DNA of 64,000 nt from NCBI RefSeq assembly GCF_030272615.1, contig NC_081413.1, positions 22,136,501 to 22,200,500 of the forward strand, written 5' to 3'. This stretch comes from Cryptomeria japonica. Taxonomy: Eukaryota; Streptophyta; Pinopsida; Cupressales; Cupressaceae. Every line of letters starts with the position of its first letter. Positions within the stretch are counted from its first letter, which is position 1. Made by a program: the position numbers and the translations under genes. The notes beneath the pieces are model-generated. The model was not told the DNA's origin and searched no databases. It saw nothing but the letters and a program-made list of their open reading frames with translations. This document shows positions 34,975-45,563 of the stretch, piece after piece.

Positions 34975-35868
34975 TTATTTAGCCATGGTTGTGTCTGTTT
35001 GTCTATTTGGTAGATATGATGTTGTTTGATCAAAAGTTGAGGAACTAGCTCCTGGGAGAGTAATCTTCCTTTGAGCACGAATCACGGCATTAGCAGTTTG
35101 TACTTGACTTTGGTGATCTTTGACTATGATCACATTGCAATATTTAGTTTGAGAAGATTCAATCATGTTGATCACATTATCGTTATTAGTGTAGGTATAA
35201 TTGACTCTATCTCCTCCCTTGGATTTTGAGGAATCTCCTTGTTCATAAGTGGGTAAGGGATCTTTCAAGGCCTTATGATCAGCATTAGTCACATGATTTC
35301 CAACAACGATCTTTCTTGCGTCAATGAGATCTTGTATTTCATGTTGGAGTTTCATGCAGTTGTTTATGTTATGTCCCTTGTTCTGATGGTAGTTACAGTA
35401 TTGATTTTCTCTCCACCATTTGGGTCTAATTTCTAGGTCATATGGTCTAGAATTATCTGGCAATGTTATCAGATTATTTTCCAATAAAGTTTTAAAATTT
35501 GATTCATATGATTCCTCCAAAGGAGTAAAATCAAGTTTAGGCTTTGAAAGACAAGGTTTTTCTTAAAACCATTCTCTTGTTTTCTTTGGGGGATTCTCTG
35601 TTGTAGTTTTAGCTACCTTGAGTGCTTACGTGCCACTAGCCAAGTTAAATATTGTGGATTTTGTTTTTTCTTGGACAGTATCTACCACTCCATCATTAAC
35701 AACATTCTTGTTGCTATCTTTACCATATTTCCAGTATTTACTCTTTTCTTTAGAGCTAGAACCTTGTTGTGTTTCCTTCCAAAGTGAGATATCCCCTTTC
35801 TTTATGAGCACATCTTCCATCCGAATAACATTATCTACCATTTTGTTAAATGATGGATGTACTTGCAT
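34975..35868 (-). pseudogene. Tat-C Gag, nucleocapsid part
   Basis: Frames 35626-35868 and 34975-35520 give the end of capsid and the knuckle-like motif CNYHQNKGHNINNCMKL, the C-x2-H-x3-G-H-x4-C form found in Tat Gag. It is followed by IQDLIDARKI, as in related elements. Between the two frames a short run with a TAA (about 35562) breaks continuity. Confidence 0.85.
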
Positions 35869-35886
35869 TTGTATACTATATTTTAG

Positions 35887-36884
35887 TTATGGGACCAGGT
35901 TATTGATATATATATCCATTTTCTTAGAATCTGGGATAGGTCGTGGATACCTAGAGAATATATTTCTCCAACGTTGGAGAAAAGTGAGAAAAGGCTCCAC
36001 TATTTTTTGTTTATTATTGCAAAGATCTATCATAGTCATAGGATGTCGAATGTTGTATGAGTTTTGTTGCAAAAATATTTGGATTAGTTCTTCAAAAAAA
36101 TTTATTCCTTTGGATAGAGTTGAGAACCATTCCATGGCTTGACCCCCTAAACTCCTTGGGAAAAGGCACATGAGGTACGTTTAATCATGCATGAACTCCA
36201 TACAAGAGGCACAAAACTCTCTCACATGATCTTGAGGATCTGAGGTACCATCATATTTGTCAAATTTTGGGATCTCAACTCATGAAGGAAATAGAGACAT
36301 GTAAAGGTTTTTATCAAATGGGAATGGGCATATTGTGTCCAGAGAATATTGTTTTGCCATTTTATCTTTGTCTTCTATTCTTGTGACCACAGTTTGTAAT
36401 ATTTGCATTTGTTTTCTTGTTTTTCTTCATGGCATCTCTTCCTCTTTAGCGACGAGGGCCTCCACATTATAACCATAAGGAGTTTGGCGCCTTGCTTTGC
36501 TAATTCTAGGAAATGGTATTCTTTTTCCCTAGCCATGATGACCTTCATCATTTTTCGGAACTCTTTATCATTCTTACATCTATGTACTTCGGCTTCAGGA
36601 GGTTCAAGAAGCTCAGATTCAGTTGATGAGGAACCACTATCAGTGGCATGATTGCTGAAATCTTCATGAGTATCTCGTTTACTAGCTTCTCTTTCTTGCC
36701 TTTCTCCAGACATGGTGGGAGATAGGGGCTGACCAAGGATTGGTAAATCATAAACTGGTATTTGTGACAAGGATGGTTTACTTTGAAAGGGGTTTTCTTT
36801 GAAGAATGGATTGTCGCTTGATGAAAAGGGTGTTTCTTTTTCTTTGTCTATTTTATTGCGAGAGCTTCTAGTTTGAACAGGCAT
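35887..36884 (-). pseudogene. Tat-C Gag, N-terminal and capsid part
   Basis: The start is the ATG at 36884 (MPVQTRSSRNKIDKEK), followed by Pro/Ser-rich and acidic stretches (36375-36884, 169 codons). After a frame change, the capsid reads FDKYDGTSDPQDHVREF near 36240-36290 and CLFPRSLGGQAMEWFSTLSKGI in frame 35887-36171. The block is the retrotransposon Gag domain. Unit 2 repeats this at 54492-55271. Confidence 0.87.
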
Positions 36885-37214
36885 TTGTAACCGACAGGAC
36901 TGAGAGTGAGATATGTTACAAAAGTCAAGATCAAATTGTAGCTAGTGGTTTGTTTAATGTAGTGATTGAGAGATGTAACTAAGATCTGGTCTAGTTTCAA
37001 GAATGATCTATCCTGTGTAAGATGTTATCTAAGTTAACTTAGGTTTGAAAAGATGTTTGTTCGAACTAGCTTATAGATGATCGACAAAATTGTGCAATGC
37101 AATGACAGACGTACACTATCAAGGTTGTTTATGTTCAAGATGATGATAACCAGTTTTAGGCTCGTTGTAGACCGTTCTGGACAGGTTTGACTGTTCTGGA
37201 CTGGCGAAATCTGA

Positions 37215-37495
37215 GACTCGTACGACAGAATTTCTGAGACCGTATGGCAGTATAACAAGTTCACGATGACAACAGTTCTGTTTCTTATGAGTTGCTACCT
37301 AGTACCATACGACAAATGGATAGGTCTTGAACGACAAAGAATTCAGTGTCTGTCGCGTATGACACAGGATTTAGCTTTAAATGATAGACTGTTGGGTTTC
37401 GTACGATAGAAGATTAGCTTCATGTGACAAATTAGCAAACTTGTACGACACAAAATATGGTGCAGGATGACAAATGATCAGGCTCGTACGAATGT
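37215..37495. repeat. Cluster of TCGTACGA-like palindromes (1)
   Basis: Full 8-mers at 37218-37225, about 37397-37404 and about 37482-37489, with variants between (CCATACGACA, TTGTACGACA, GCGTATGACA). Spacing is irregular, about 20-60 bases. Most are followed by CA or TA. Confidence 0.8.
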
Positions 37496-38689
37496 TAATA
37501 GGACAGAGACAAAAATTCTTAGTTTTTCAATGGCTGGGTATGACCAATTCTGAGATGAACTGATTTTTTACTAGCATAGACTAGTTTGTGACATATACAG
37601 AGTTTTGATCATTGAGTTCGTTGATTTGTTTTCTCCAGTTTTAGTATTCCAGTTTTAGTTTGAGGGATGAAAATACAGAAAACGCGCAGTACGAATAGTA
37701 ACTCTAATCACAACATGCAAACCCTATGGAAGTTGGCTTAGAGAAGAAAACCTTTGCTTGCTGACTTAGGTACACACCCAATAGCTAATCAAAATATGGC
37801 CGCTGAATCTTGCGCAATGGATTCTAAATGTCGTATTAGCCGACTCCAAACGCTAATGGGGGCATGATATGGCAAGTGTCTTGGGAGAGTTACTATCTCT
37901 CTTGCACAAAGATTATCAACCTTTCGGAGATGAATTAGGTAGCTTCTAATTTTAATTGGATCTAGTAAGGGTTTCATTCGGTGCATTGAGGTATAAACTC
38001 AAATAAGAGGTCTCTCATCCTTGAAAACCAAGGTTCAATATACCCGAAGGTATTGGGGAGAGATATTCTCGAGCACTGTCGTTGACTTTATTTTCATCAA
38101 ATCACTTTTATTTTATCATGGGTTAGAGTACTTGGTGTTTAGTCATTCCCATTTAGTTCGTTCCCCTCACATCGACCGTAACGTCTTTAAGAGTTTTTCA
38201 AGCCCTCGAGAGGGCAGGCCTACTAAATATGTACAAATCTCAAACAAAGAAAAAGGCTCAAGGGTCTAGATTTCTTATTGTCTTAGAAAGACAAGAGCAT
38301 ACTCTCCTACCTCTTAGAATTTTCCAAAAAAATACAAAAGACAGATTTGTTCATTACCCAGATAGCAAGTTAGGTGCCTAAAAATTAAAGAATACATAAT
38401 CTTCGATTGATTTCTCTTTAGGCAACCTGTAGAAACAACGCATCAGTAGTCATGTTGTTTTTATTCTTTGATAGGCATATGTTTGATTGATAAATTTTTT
38501 GACAAGCGTCCTGCAAGAAACTGGTTAGGCTCTGAAAATACTTGGCAGACAAAAGACAATTCAGGTTTAGCGTCAGCATAATCAAAATTTAATTCAAGAA
38601 AAACCTCAAAAATAATTTGTTTTTAATCTAGCAGAAAACATAATCATACAACAATTCTCATAAAATGGATTGACAGAAAACTTTTATCA

Positions 38690-38870
38690 TACGGGTCAGA
38701 AATCAATACAGAATGACAAAAGATAACAGAAGCAGTATGTCGTACGAGTCCATATTCTGATTCATACGATAATTTATAGGATATAATATTGTGTCGTACG
38801 ATAAACTGTAGACTTCAATATAATATCGTAGGATGCAGTGAAACTACTCGTATGATTTTTCGCAGAGACT
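38690..38870. repeat. Cluster of TCGTACGA-like palindromes (2)
   Basis: TCATACGG, GTCGTACGAG, TCATACGATA, GTCGTACGATA, TCGTAGGA and CTCGTATGA occur within 180 bases, close to the primer site. Confidence 0.78.
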
Positions 38871-38929
38871 GTACAGATGAAACCTGTAGGATAAAAAGAA
38901 TGATTCTGAGGCCGAAAAAGTAGTTTTTG

Positions 38930-38948
38930 GCCCCATGGTGGGCGCCAG
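38930..38948 (-). other. Primer binding site of Tat-C
   Basis: On the minus strand TGGCGCCCACCATGGGGCC, three bases inside the LTR boundary. TGGCGCC primer sites are usual for Tat/Athila elements. Unit 2 has CCGTGGGGC at 57322-57340, one base different. Confidence 0.88.
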
Positions 38949-38951
38949 AAA

Positions 38952-39966
38952 TGTGTGTGTGAAAAGTGGACCTGTACCTGTAAGCACAACACTTCAATTA
39001 AGTTATTACATGCATGGTTAGACAGATATAAATATGAATATGAAAACCATAACAAATCGACCCATTGCCTTCTAAAAGATGCGAGTATAAGATTGCTCTC
39101 AGATTTGTAAGCAATACCAATGACTAGACAACACCAAGACAAAGCATTTTAATCTATATGAGCATGATTTTAATGCTAGATGGATGCAAGATTAATCTAA
39201 CAAGATTTAAGCAATATTAAGCTAAATGATCTAAATATGTATGCAATATTCTCAATGAACCTAGAGCAAAAACAATATAATAACAATATATTCTCTAGCC
39301 TTTTTTTTGAATGAGAGATGAGAGCCTGAATTTATAGAGAATTCAGAAAGAAACCAATGGCTGAGATCAAATGATGATGAGCAGTCAAGATTTTCCAAGA
39401 GGAAGCACAATCCAGGTGAATTGATATGATTGGATGCTTTTCTCATTTTTAAAGGAAATTGAACTAAAATTCAGATAAAATCAAGAAAAAACTGATTTAT
39501 TCTCTATTTCATTCAATTTTGAGATTTAATTGTTTTAATTGCTTTCTTTGAGATTATCTATCAAATTTTTTTTCAAGATTTTCTCCAATTGATTCTTTTT
39601 TGGTCAATTAATTCCTTTTTTTGTTTTATTTCCATTTTTGAAGATTTGTGCTCATAATTTCCAATTCCTCTTTCTTGATTTGTTTCCTTTTTTTGAAGAT
39701 TTATGGCAAATTGATTTATTTAATTAAATATGCTAGGATATTTAATAAAATAAATAAAATAATTGTTTAAAATGATTTACTTGGAATGATCAATTAATTA
39801 AATAAATATTTAATTAATATCGGTTGATTAATTTGCCATGTGAGATCTGATGATTAAAGAGTTAATTATGTGCTGAAGATTTATTTAATTGCATTTTGTT
39901 AGGGCCTTGGTGACGTTGTCGAGATTAGGGGCTCATGGTGTAGATGACCATTTTTAGGGTATTACA
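38952..39966 (-). repeat. 5' LTR of Tat-C (1015 bases)
   Basis: On plus TGTGTGTGTG...GGGTATTACA. Matches the inverse of 13545-14507 and, in the same orientation, 57343-58353. Its outer end is joined to a broken copia-2 LTR. Confidence 0.92.
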
Positions 39967-40139
39967 AATAGTATAAAAAATCTAGAAGTAAAGATTTTAC
40001 TATATAAAAATATCTACTCAAATCTATTCTACAACATGGAAGACCATATATATGAGATGATGGAGAATAAATGTCTACAGGAATGTGCTATGGTGGAGTT
40101 AGAGGACTAAATATGGGTAGTTGGTGATTAACTCCAACA
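39967..40139 (-). repeat. 3' LTR remnant of copia-2, unit 1
   Basis: Matches only the last ~170 bases of the 573-base LTR at 52314-52886; the rest is replaced by Tat-C sequence. A C-rich tract (CGCCCCCTT, 40140-40148) next to it is the polypurine tract on minus. Confidence 0.9.
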
Positions 40140-40148
40140 CGCCCCCTT

Positions 40149-41520
40149 AATCACAACTGCCATCTACAATACCCCAGTTGTTTCATTGATGCACATAATT
40201 TTATTTTCCCAGTGGTCAACAAATTGGTCTTTTGACTTGCAATGTTCCAAAATTATTTCTTCATCATTGATCAACTCCCTAATGAAGTGATACCTTGTGT
40301 CTATATGCTTGCTCCTTTTGTGAAATATTGGATTTTTTGATAATGCTATAGCTGAGTTGTTGTCACAATATGTCTTTGTTGCACTTTCCTATTCATACCT
40401 TAATTCTTTCAACATTCTTCTCATCCAAACCGCTTGACATGTTGCCTCTGTATATGGTACATATTCCGCTTCAGCTGATGAAAGAGTGACTATAGGTTGT
40501 TCCTATCATCTATGTTGCCAACACAATCACTATCTTTGTATCCTATCAGCTTGAAATCATTTGCCCTTGAGTAAAATATTTCATAATTTTTTATTGCACT
40601 AACATATTTCCAAATTCTTTTTCCAGCATTCCAATGTGTAGCTTTTGGAGACTCCATGAACCGTGAAATGAAACTAACTCCAAATATTATATCTGGCCTT
40701 GTGGTTGTTAGATACATGAGACTACCAACAATTTTTTTATACAAAGTTGGATTTACATCAGCTCCTTTGTCATCTTTACTCAACTTTAAACCTGTCACAT
40801 TTGGTGTTGGTTCTGATTTGCAATTCATCATATTAAACCTCTCCAAAATATTATTTGCATATTTAGATTGTGAAATGAAAATACCTTTATCATTTTGACA
40901 TACTTCAATGCTAAGAAAATATCTCATTAAACCCAAATCAGTCATCTCAAATTCTTTTTTCATAGCTGATTTGCACATGTCAATTAAAAGATCACCAGTG
41001 AATATCAAGTCATCAACATATAAACAAACAATTATGATCTCACCTTGCTCATTCATCTTAGTATACAATGTGGGCTGACTGCTACACCTATTGAGTCCAT
41101 TTTGTAAAAGATAAGAGTCAATTCTACTATACCATGTTCTTGGGGCTTGTTTGAGTCCATAAAGTGCCTTCTTGAGCTTGTAAACCTTGTTTTCATGACC
41201 CAAAATCCCATATCTAGGTGGCTTCTCCACATAGACCTCTTCTTCTAAAAATTCATTCAAGAAAGTTGATTTTACATCTATTTGATATACTGCCCACTTG
41301 TTTTGAGTTGTTATGGCTAGTATTGATTTCACGATGTCTAAACGTGCAACCGGTGCAAATGTCTCATTGTAGTCTACCTCAGGTTGTTGTGAATAACCTT
41401 TTTCGCCACCAACCTTGCCTTGTGTTTTTGTACATCACCATTTACATTCAATTTTGTTTTGTAAACCCACTTCACCCCTATCACCTCTTTTTCTTGTGGA
41501 AGACTAACTACCTCCCATGT
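40149..41520 (-). pseudogene. Copia-2 RT and RNase H, unit 1
   Basis: Frame 40490-41332 (280 codons) holds most of RT: VYQIDVKSTFLNEFLEEEVYVEKPP, KLKKALYGLKQAPRTWYSRID, the catalytic box CLYVDDLIFTGD (intact), EFEMTDLGLMRYFLSIEV and the SLMYLTTTRPDI block. RNase H lies at 40149-40490 with [13 protein letters not shown]-type residues but with stops. Upstream, 41333-41520, holds WVYKTKLNVNG and KHKARLVAKG pieces after a one-base insertion near 41403 that unit 2 lacks. Confidence 0.9.
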
Positions 41521-42290
41521 TTAATTCTTTTCAATTGCATCAATTTCTTCATCCATTCCAACTATCCATTTTTCTTTCTTAATAACATCTTCAAAATAAA
41601 TTGGATCATCTGCATGCCAGTAAAAAACAAAAAGAGAAGTATGACCTGTATTATTTTCACCTTCATTTTGTTCATAAATCTCCCTTGAACTTCTGATTTT
41701 TTGTCTCCTCAAGCTTGCTAATGTAGGATTGGACATGTCACTTGAATTTGTTGAATGTGGGCTTGATGGTCTAGCACTAAGACTGCCAATTGAAGATGGT
41801 GTTAATTGCACATTTGATGGAGCATTTGCTTGAGTGTGTGCAGTTGTCCTTACACTTGATGGTGTCATTTGTTGACCTTGAATAGCTATAGGAGGAGTTA
41901 CATTTGAAGGAGTACTTGTTGATCTAAAATCTTCATTTTCTTATTGTGGTATGTTGGCTGCAATATTGATTGCTTTATCCAAAGTTTCATCTGATGCTTC
42001 ATCTTCTATGAACTACACATCTCTGCTGAATATAACCCTTTTGATGATTGGATTGTATAACTTGTATGCCTTTGACTTGTCACTATATCCCACAAATATA
42101 CATTTTTATCCTTTGTTGTCCATCTTTCTTCTCAATTCATCTGGCACATGTGCATATGCCACACATCCAAATACTCTCATATGAGAAACATTATATTTTC
42201 TTCCACTCCATGCTTTTCCCAGAATCATATTGATAACACTTTTAGTAGGAGATCTATTAATTATTATTGTTTCACATGCTATAGCTTAAG
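41521..42290 (-). pseudogene. Copia-2 integrase-RT linker, unit 1
   Basis: Frame 41521-41868 is a Ser/Thr/Pro-rich stretch (TPSSVRTTAHTQANAPSN, LSARPSSPHSTNSSD) ending in the start of RT (EEIDAIEKN). The part to 42290 reads GYSDKSKAYKLYNPIIKRV-like and SRDVxF-type residues, the usual integrase C-terminal stretch, with stops at 42106 and elsewhere. Confidence 0.8.
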
Positions 42291-43118
42291 CCCAATACTC
42301 ATTTGACAAATGTTTTGCCTTCAAAATGCTTCTTGCCATTTCTATTATTGTTCTATTTTTTCTATCAGCTACACCATTTTGTTGTGGGGTATACCTTGTA
42401 GTAAATTGTTTATGGATTCCATTGTCTTTAAAAAATCTTATGAAGTCATTTGAAATATATTCACCTCCTCTATCTATTCTTAATTCTTTGATGTAATGCC
42501 CACTTTGTTTTTCAACAAGAGCTTTGAATTGACAGAAATAATCAAACACCTCATGCTTATGTTTTAGAAAGTAGACTCATATTTTTCTTGTGAAGTCATC
42601 AATGAATTTCAAGAATTAGTAGCTCCCACCAATGGAAGGTGTTTGCATTGGTCCACACAAATCTGAGTGAATAATCTATAATGGTTTATTTTCACAAATT
42701 GGCTTTCCAACTAGAAATGATTCTCTATGTTGTTTACCCAAAATACAACCTTCACATATTCTATCCAGTTTGTCTATTACTAGCAACCCCTTCACCATTT
42801 TTTTTATGCAATAAGTTTAACCTTCCAAAGTTGAGATGCCCAAATCTTAGATGCCATAACTAATTTTCATCTTTAATTTCAGCTTGATAAAATACTTGGG
42901 GGACTCCTGCAACTTTTTCTTCATGTACTTGTGGCTTCATTGAGGGGTATTCTTGAGAAAGTTCTACCTTCAAATCCAGTTATATCCTTAAGGGAAACAT
43001 TCTAGTATTTGTCATTTGGACTTTTTCTATGAGCTGATTGTTTGGAAATTTGTCTAAAATTGTGCATTCTTTGTTCTTTAAATAGACTCTATACCCATTT
43101 TGAATGAGTTGCCCTATA
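42286..43118 (-). pseudogene. Copia-2 integrase, unit 1
   Basis: Frame 42286-42549 contains ELRIDRGGEYISNDF (second Asp) and TPQQNGVADRKNRTI, where the catalytic Glu is Asp (GVADRKN rather than GVAERKN). The first Asp region lies near 42640-42680 (CGPMQTPSIGG) and the zinc-binding domain near 42750-42850 (WHLRFGHLNFGRLNLL). The first part of the pre-integrase domain ends at 43118 at the gag-only element. Confidence 0.86.
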
Positions 43119-43123
43119 CTCAT
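43119..43123 (+). other. Target site duplication CTCAT, left copy (gag-only element)
   Basis: CTCAT also follows the right LTR at 50985-50989; unit 2 shows a single site, TACTCAATAAG, at about 61507. Confidence 0.93.
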
Positions 43124-43294
43124 TGTAGCGTCCTAAAATTGCGACACTTGCAATTTCGACTACATTTGGGTCTTCACGATGGCATTGCAACATTGAACCT
43201 GAATGGAGACCCTGAAACCTATTTGCGACATCAAAAACTGCATATTTCTGGACCTTGGCCTGATCCTCCGTGTACCCTGTTGTCCCGGGAGGTG

Positions 43295-43387
43295 GGACCA
43301 TGGTGCCCAATGCCCTGGTCCTTCAGGACCATGGCGGCTAGCGCCCTGGTCCCCCAGGACCATGGTGCCCAGCCCCCTGGTCCCTGG
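43295..43387 (+). repeat. Three tandem 31-base GC-rich units, each a potential hairpin
   Basis: Units start at 43295, 43326 and 43357. Each begins GGACCATGG and holds TGGTCC about 15 bases later, so each can pair GGACCA with TGGTCC. The same three units are at 49902, 49933 and 49964 in the other LTR. Confidence 0.9.
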
Positions 43388-43576
43388 CCCTATTTTGGGC
43401 CCGGTCTCTTGTTGGGCATCGAGTCTTTAAGTTTGCAATTTGGAAAATAATGTTCCTATGTCGGCCTAAGGTTGGAAAGTCAGTCTCCTAACCCTAATTG
43501 ACAAGTATATAAACTACATTTCCCCTCCCAGAAAGAGGTAGGAAAAAAGGTGGTAGTAGCAAGAGGTGGAAGCGAT

Positions 43577-43625
43577 ATTCAAACATTCAAACATTCAAGC
43601 ATTCAAGCATTCCTTCAAGCAATTG
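43577..43625 (+). repeat. ATTCAAACATTCAAGC minisatellite
   Basis: A 10-base word CATTCAARCA recurs about five times; present in both LTRs (also 50183-50231). Confidence 0.85.
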
Positions 43626-44380
43626 AGCATACTAAGTCTCCATTCAAGGCTAAGTGTTGCATTCAAGGCAAGGATTCAACCATTGAAGAGGAGATCACCT
43701 ACAACATACAACATAAAACATCGTTACACCTTCGCATGTAAGAATACAAACATTCTTACAACAAGGTATCAGTACTTGTTTACATTACAAACATTTACAA
43801 TTACAGCATTCTCATTTCTTGGTTAATTCCAAAACCAGGGTTTGACCTAAAGGCAAACCCCTAATCCCTAACCCCCCAATCATCCTCTCTTTTCTGTGTG
43901 TAGGTTGCAGGTACGCGACTGTAATTGAAGATCTGGAATCCTTATGTAGAGACAAACAGATCCCCCTTCGTTTTGCGGATTTTTCGGAGGACCATGTGCA
44001 CCCTGGGCGCCATCGTCCCATCAACTTTCGTTCAAATTTGCAAGACAACATCATCTTGACATTTTACTACTAATTTCAGGTCCGTAGCTTCATCCCGTGT
44101 CTCTATCTTCGTTTATAAGTGAATCTTTCCTACTTCACATGTACTCCTAGTTCAATCCTTCTATCTACATTCTTTACAAAAGAGGGTATCCTTGCTGTCT
44201 CAACCCTTGAAACTCATTTAGAATTCAATCTTGCATTGTGTGGGATTGGATCTTGTGAGTTTCAACGCCTCTTTTGAATGTAAAGTCTCTCCTAAGTGAA
44301 AACCGTCAACCCTAGTGACCTCCTTTCTCTCTCCTTGGAGTGGGGGGAACACCTAGGGTTCGATTTTCCGCTTTACATTT

Positions 44381-44398
44381 TGGTGAACCCAACGTGAA
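44381..44398 (+). other. Putative primer binding site of the gag-only element
   Basis: TGGTGAACCCAACGTGAA lies three bases past the LTR. It starts with TGG as required for a tRNA 3' CCA, but it is neither the iMet type nor the TGGCGCC type of the other elements here; I cannot name the tRNA. Confidence 0.65.
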
Positions 44399-45563
44399 CA
44401 TCCTAATTCTAATTATTCATGGTTAGATCTGAAAAAAAAAATTCTTCCTTAATTACATTTCCATGTTGATCTTTTGCAAATTTTAGAGGTTAATTGCATA
44501 AAAACCCTAAATTTTCTTTAAAGTAATTGAGCTTGTGAAATGTTTAAGTGCTAATGCTTCTTTCAGATCTACCCATCTATTGCAAATTGTCAATTCATAT
44601 TTGTGCTTTAATTTTGAAAATTAAGTGGTTAAGTGTTAAAACCCTAATTTTTAAAACCCTCTTGATTCAGCCTTTGACTGATGATTTCATTGATCAAAAC
44701 ACCTCCAAATCGGCTGTAACTTTGGATTGCGCAACAAAATCATAATATCTCTAATCCCTAAAAATTTTGAAAAAAGTTGCGAGGACTATGTGCACCCCGA
44801 GCGCCATTGTCCCTGACATTTTTTCTGAAATTTCGGGAGCTAGATCTTACTGTATTTTTCTGCTAAAATCCAGAATCTTGGCTGATTTCATCAATTCTAA
44901 CACTTTCAAAATTAAAGTCAAATTTGGTCTAGTGATTGCTCGGACTAATGCTTTTAATCATTCAAAAATTGTTGAAATTGAAATTTGTGTCAAAATTGTG
45001 TTTCTTACTGTCCTAAATTTGAAAAGTGTGTTGGCATTCATTCGAAATTTTAGTGCTTTATTCAAATTTTTGCAATTTATGACTTTTGAAATTAAATGTT
45101 TAATTGCAACAACCTTGATTTCCACTTTCAAAATTGAATTTTGCGAGAAATTGAGTCAACTTTTAAATTTCAAAGCTTGCATTGCTTTTAGTATTCCCTC
45201 TGAAATCATAAAACTCCAAATTTCAATTTCCCTCTCTTTTTCAAAATTCAAATTTTGCATTTTTCAACAATCTTGGTAGGGTTCAATTTTGAGATCGCAA
45301 CTTTAATTTGGCCTATCTACAGATCGTAAAATCACTCAATTTTTTTCAGATTAGCTTTAAAATCACCATAACTTTCATCCCTGAAAAATTCGAAAAAAAG
45401 TTAAGAGGACCGTGTGTACTCCATTCGCCACGGTCCTTGACATTTTTTCTGAAATTTCTGGAGATTGTCTTGATTGTATTTAACATCTTAAATCTAGGAG
45501 ATTGGCTAGTTTTATTGAAATTTGCTACCTCTAAATTCAAAATCTTCTCTCTCTCTTTAGTGC
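44399..45563 (+). other. 5' leader of the gag-only element
   Basis: About 1.16 kb AT-rich. Two related segments, around 44765-44835 and 45385-45450, share GAGGACYRTGTG and TGACATTTTTTCTGAAATTTC, and the LTR end has a similar GGACCATGTGCACCCTGGGCG. Small frames here (44767-45279, 45308-45607) have no domain and I do not call them genes. Confidence 0.7.

Larger units (their letters stand above)
36885..38929 (-). other. Tat-C 5' leader, non-coding, with TCGTACGA-like palindromes
   Basis: Two kilobases between the primer site and Gag. No frame longer than ~80 codons and none with a domain. It has about fifteen copies of TCGTACGA or one-step variants (TCATACGA, TCGTATGA) in two clusters, 37215-37495 and 38690-38870. 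Repeated nearly intact in unit 2 (55272-57320). Confidence 0.8.
14508..39966 (-). mobile_element. Tat-C: Tat-lineage Ty3/gypsy element split by nested insertions
   Basis: One minus-strand element whose parts are 39966-29716 and 15499-14508; the gap is copia-1 with Tat-2 inside it. Joining across the 5-base duplication GTTAT restores continuous integrase sequence. Order on the minus strand: 5' LTR, primer site, 2-kb leader, gag, protease, linker, RT, two RNase H domains, integrase, short 3' region. The 3' UTR beyond ~320 bases and the 3' LTR are missing at the fusion with Tat-A. Frames are better kept than in Tat-A but still broken. Confidence 0.9.
43124..44377 (+). repeat. 5' LTR of the gag-only element (1254 bases)
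   Basis: TGTAGCG...CTTTACA. Contains a GC-rich 31-base triple repeat (43295-43387) and an ATTCAAACATTCAAGC minisatellite (43577-43625). Differences from the right LTR are mainly C/T and G/A. Confidence 0.94.

Noticed and set aside
43312-43450. Pro/Trp-rich ORFs in the GC-rich part of the LTR
   Set aside because: They exist on both strands over the 31-base repeat and have no conserved start or domain.
43550-43826. His/Lys-rich small ORFs, repeated at 50157-50433
   Set aside because: They translate the ATTCAAACATTCAAGC minisatellite in both LTRs of the gag-only element.
44767-45279. 170-codon ORF in the leader of the gag-only element
   Set aside because: Low complexity (Ile/Phe/Lys/Ser), no domain, and its composition matches AT-rich leader DNA.
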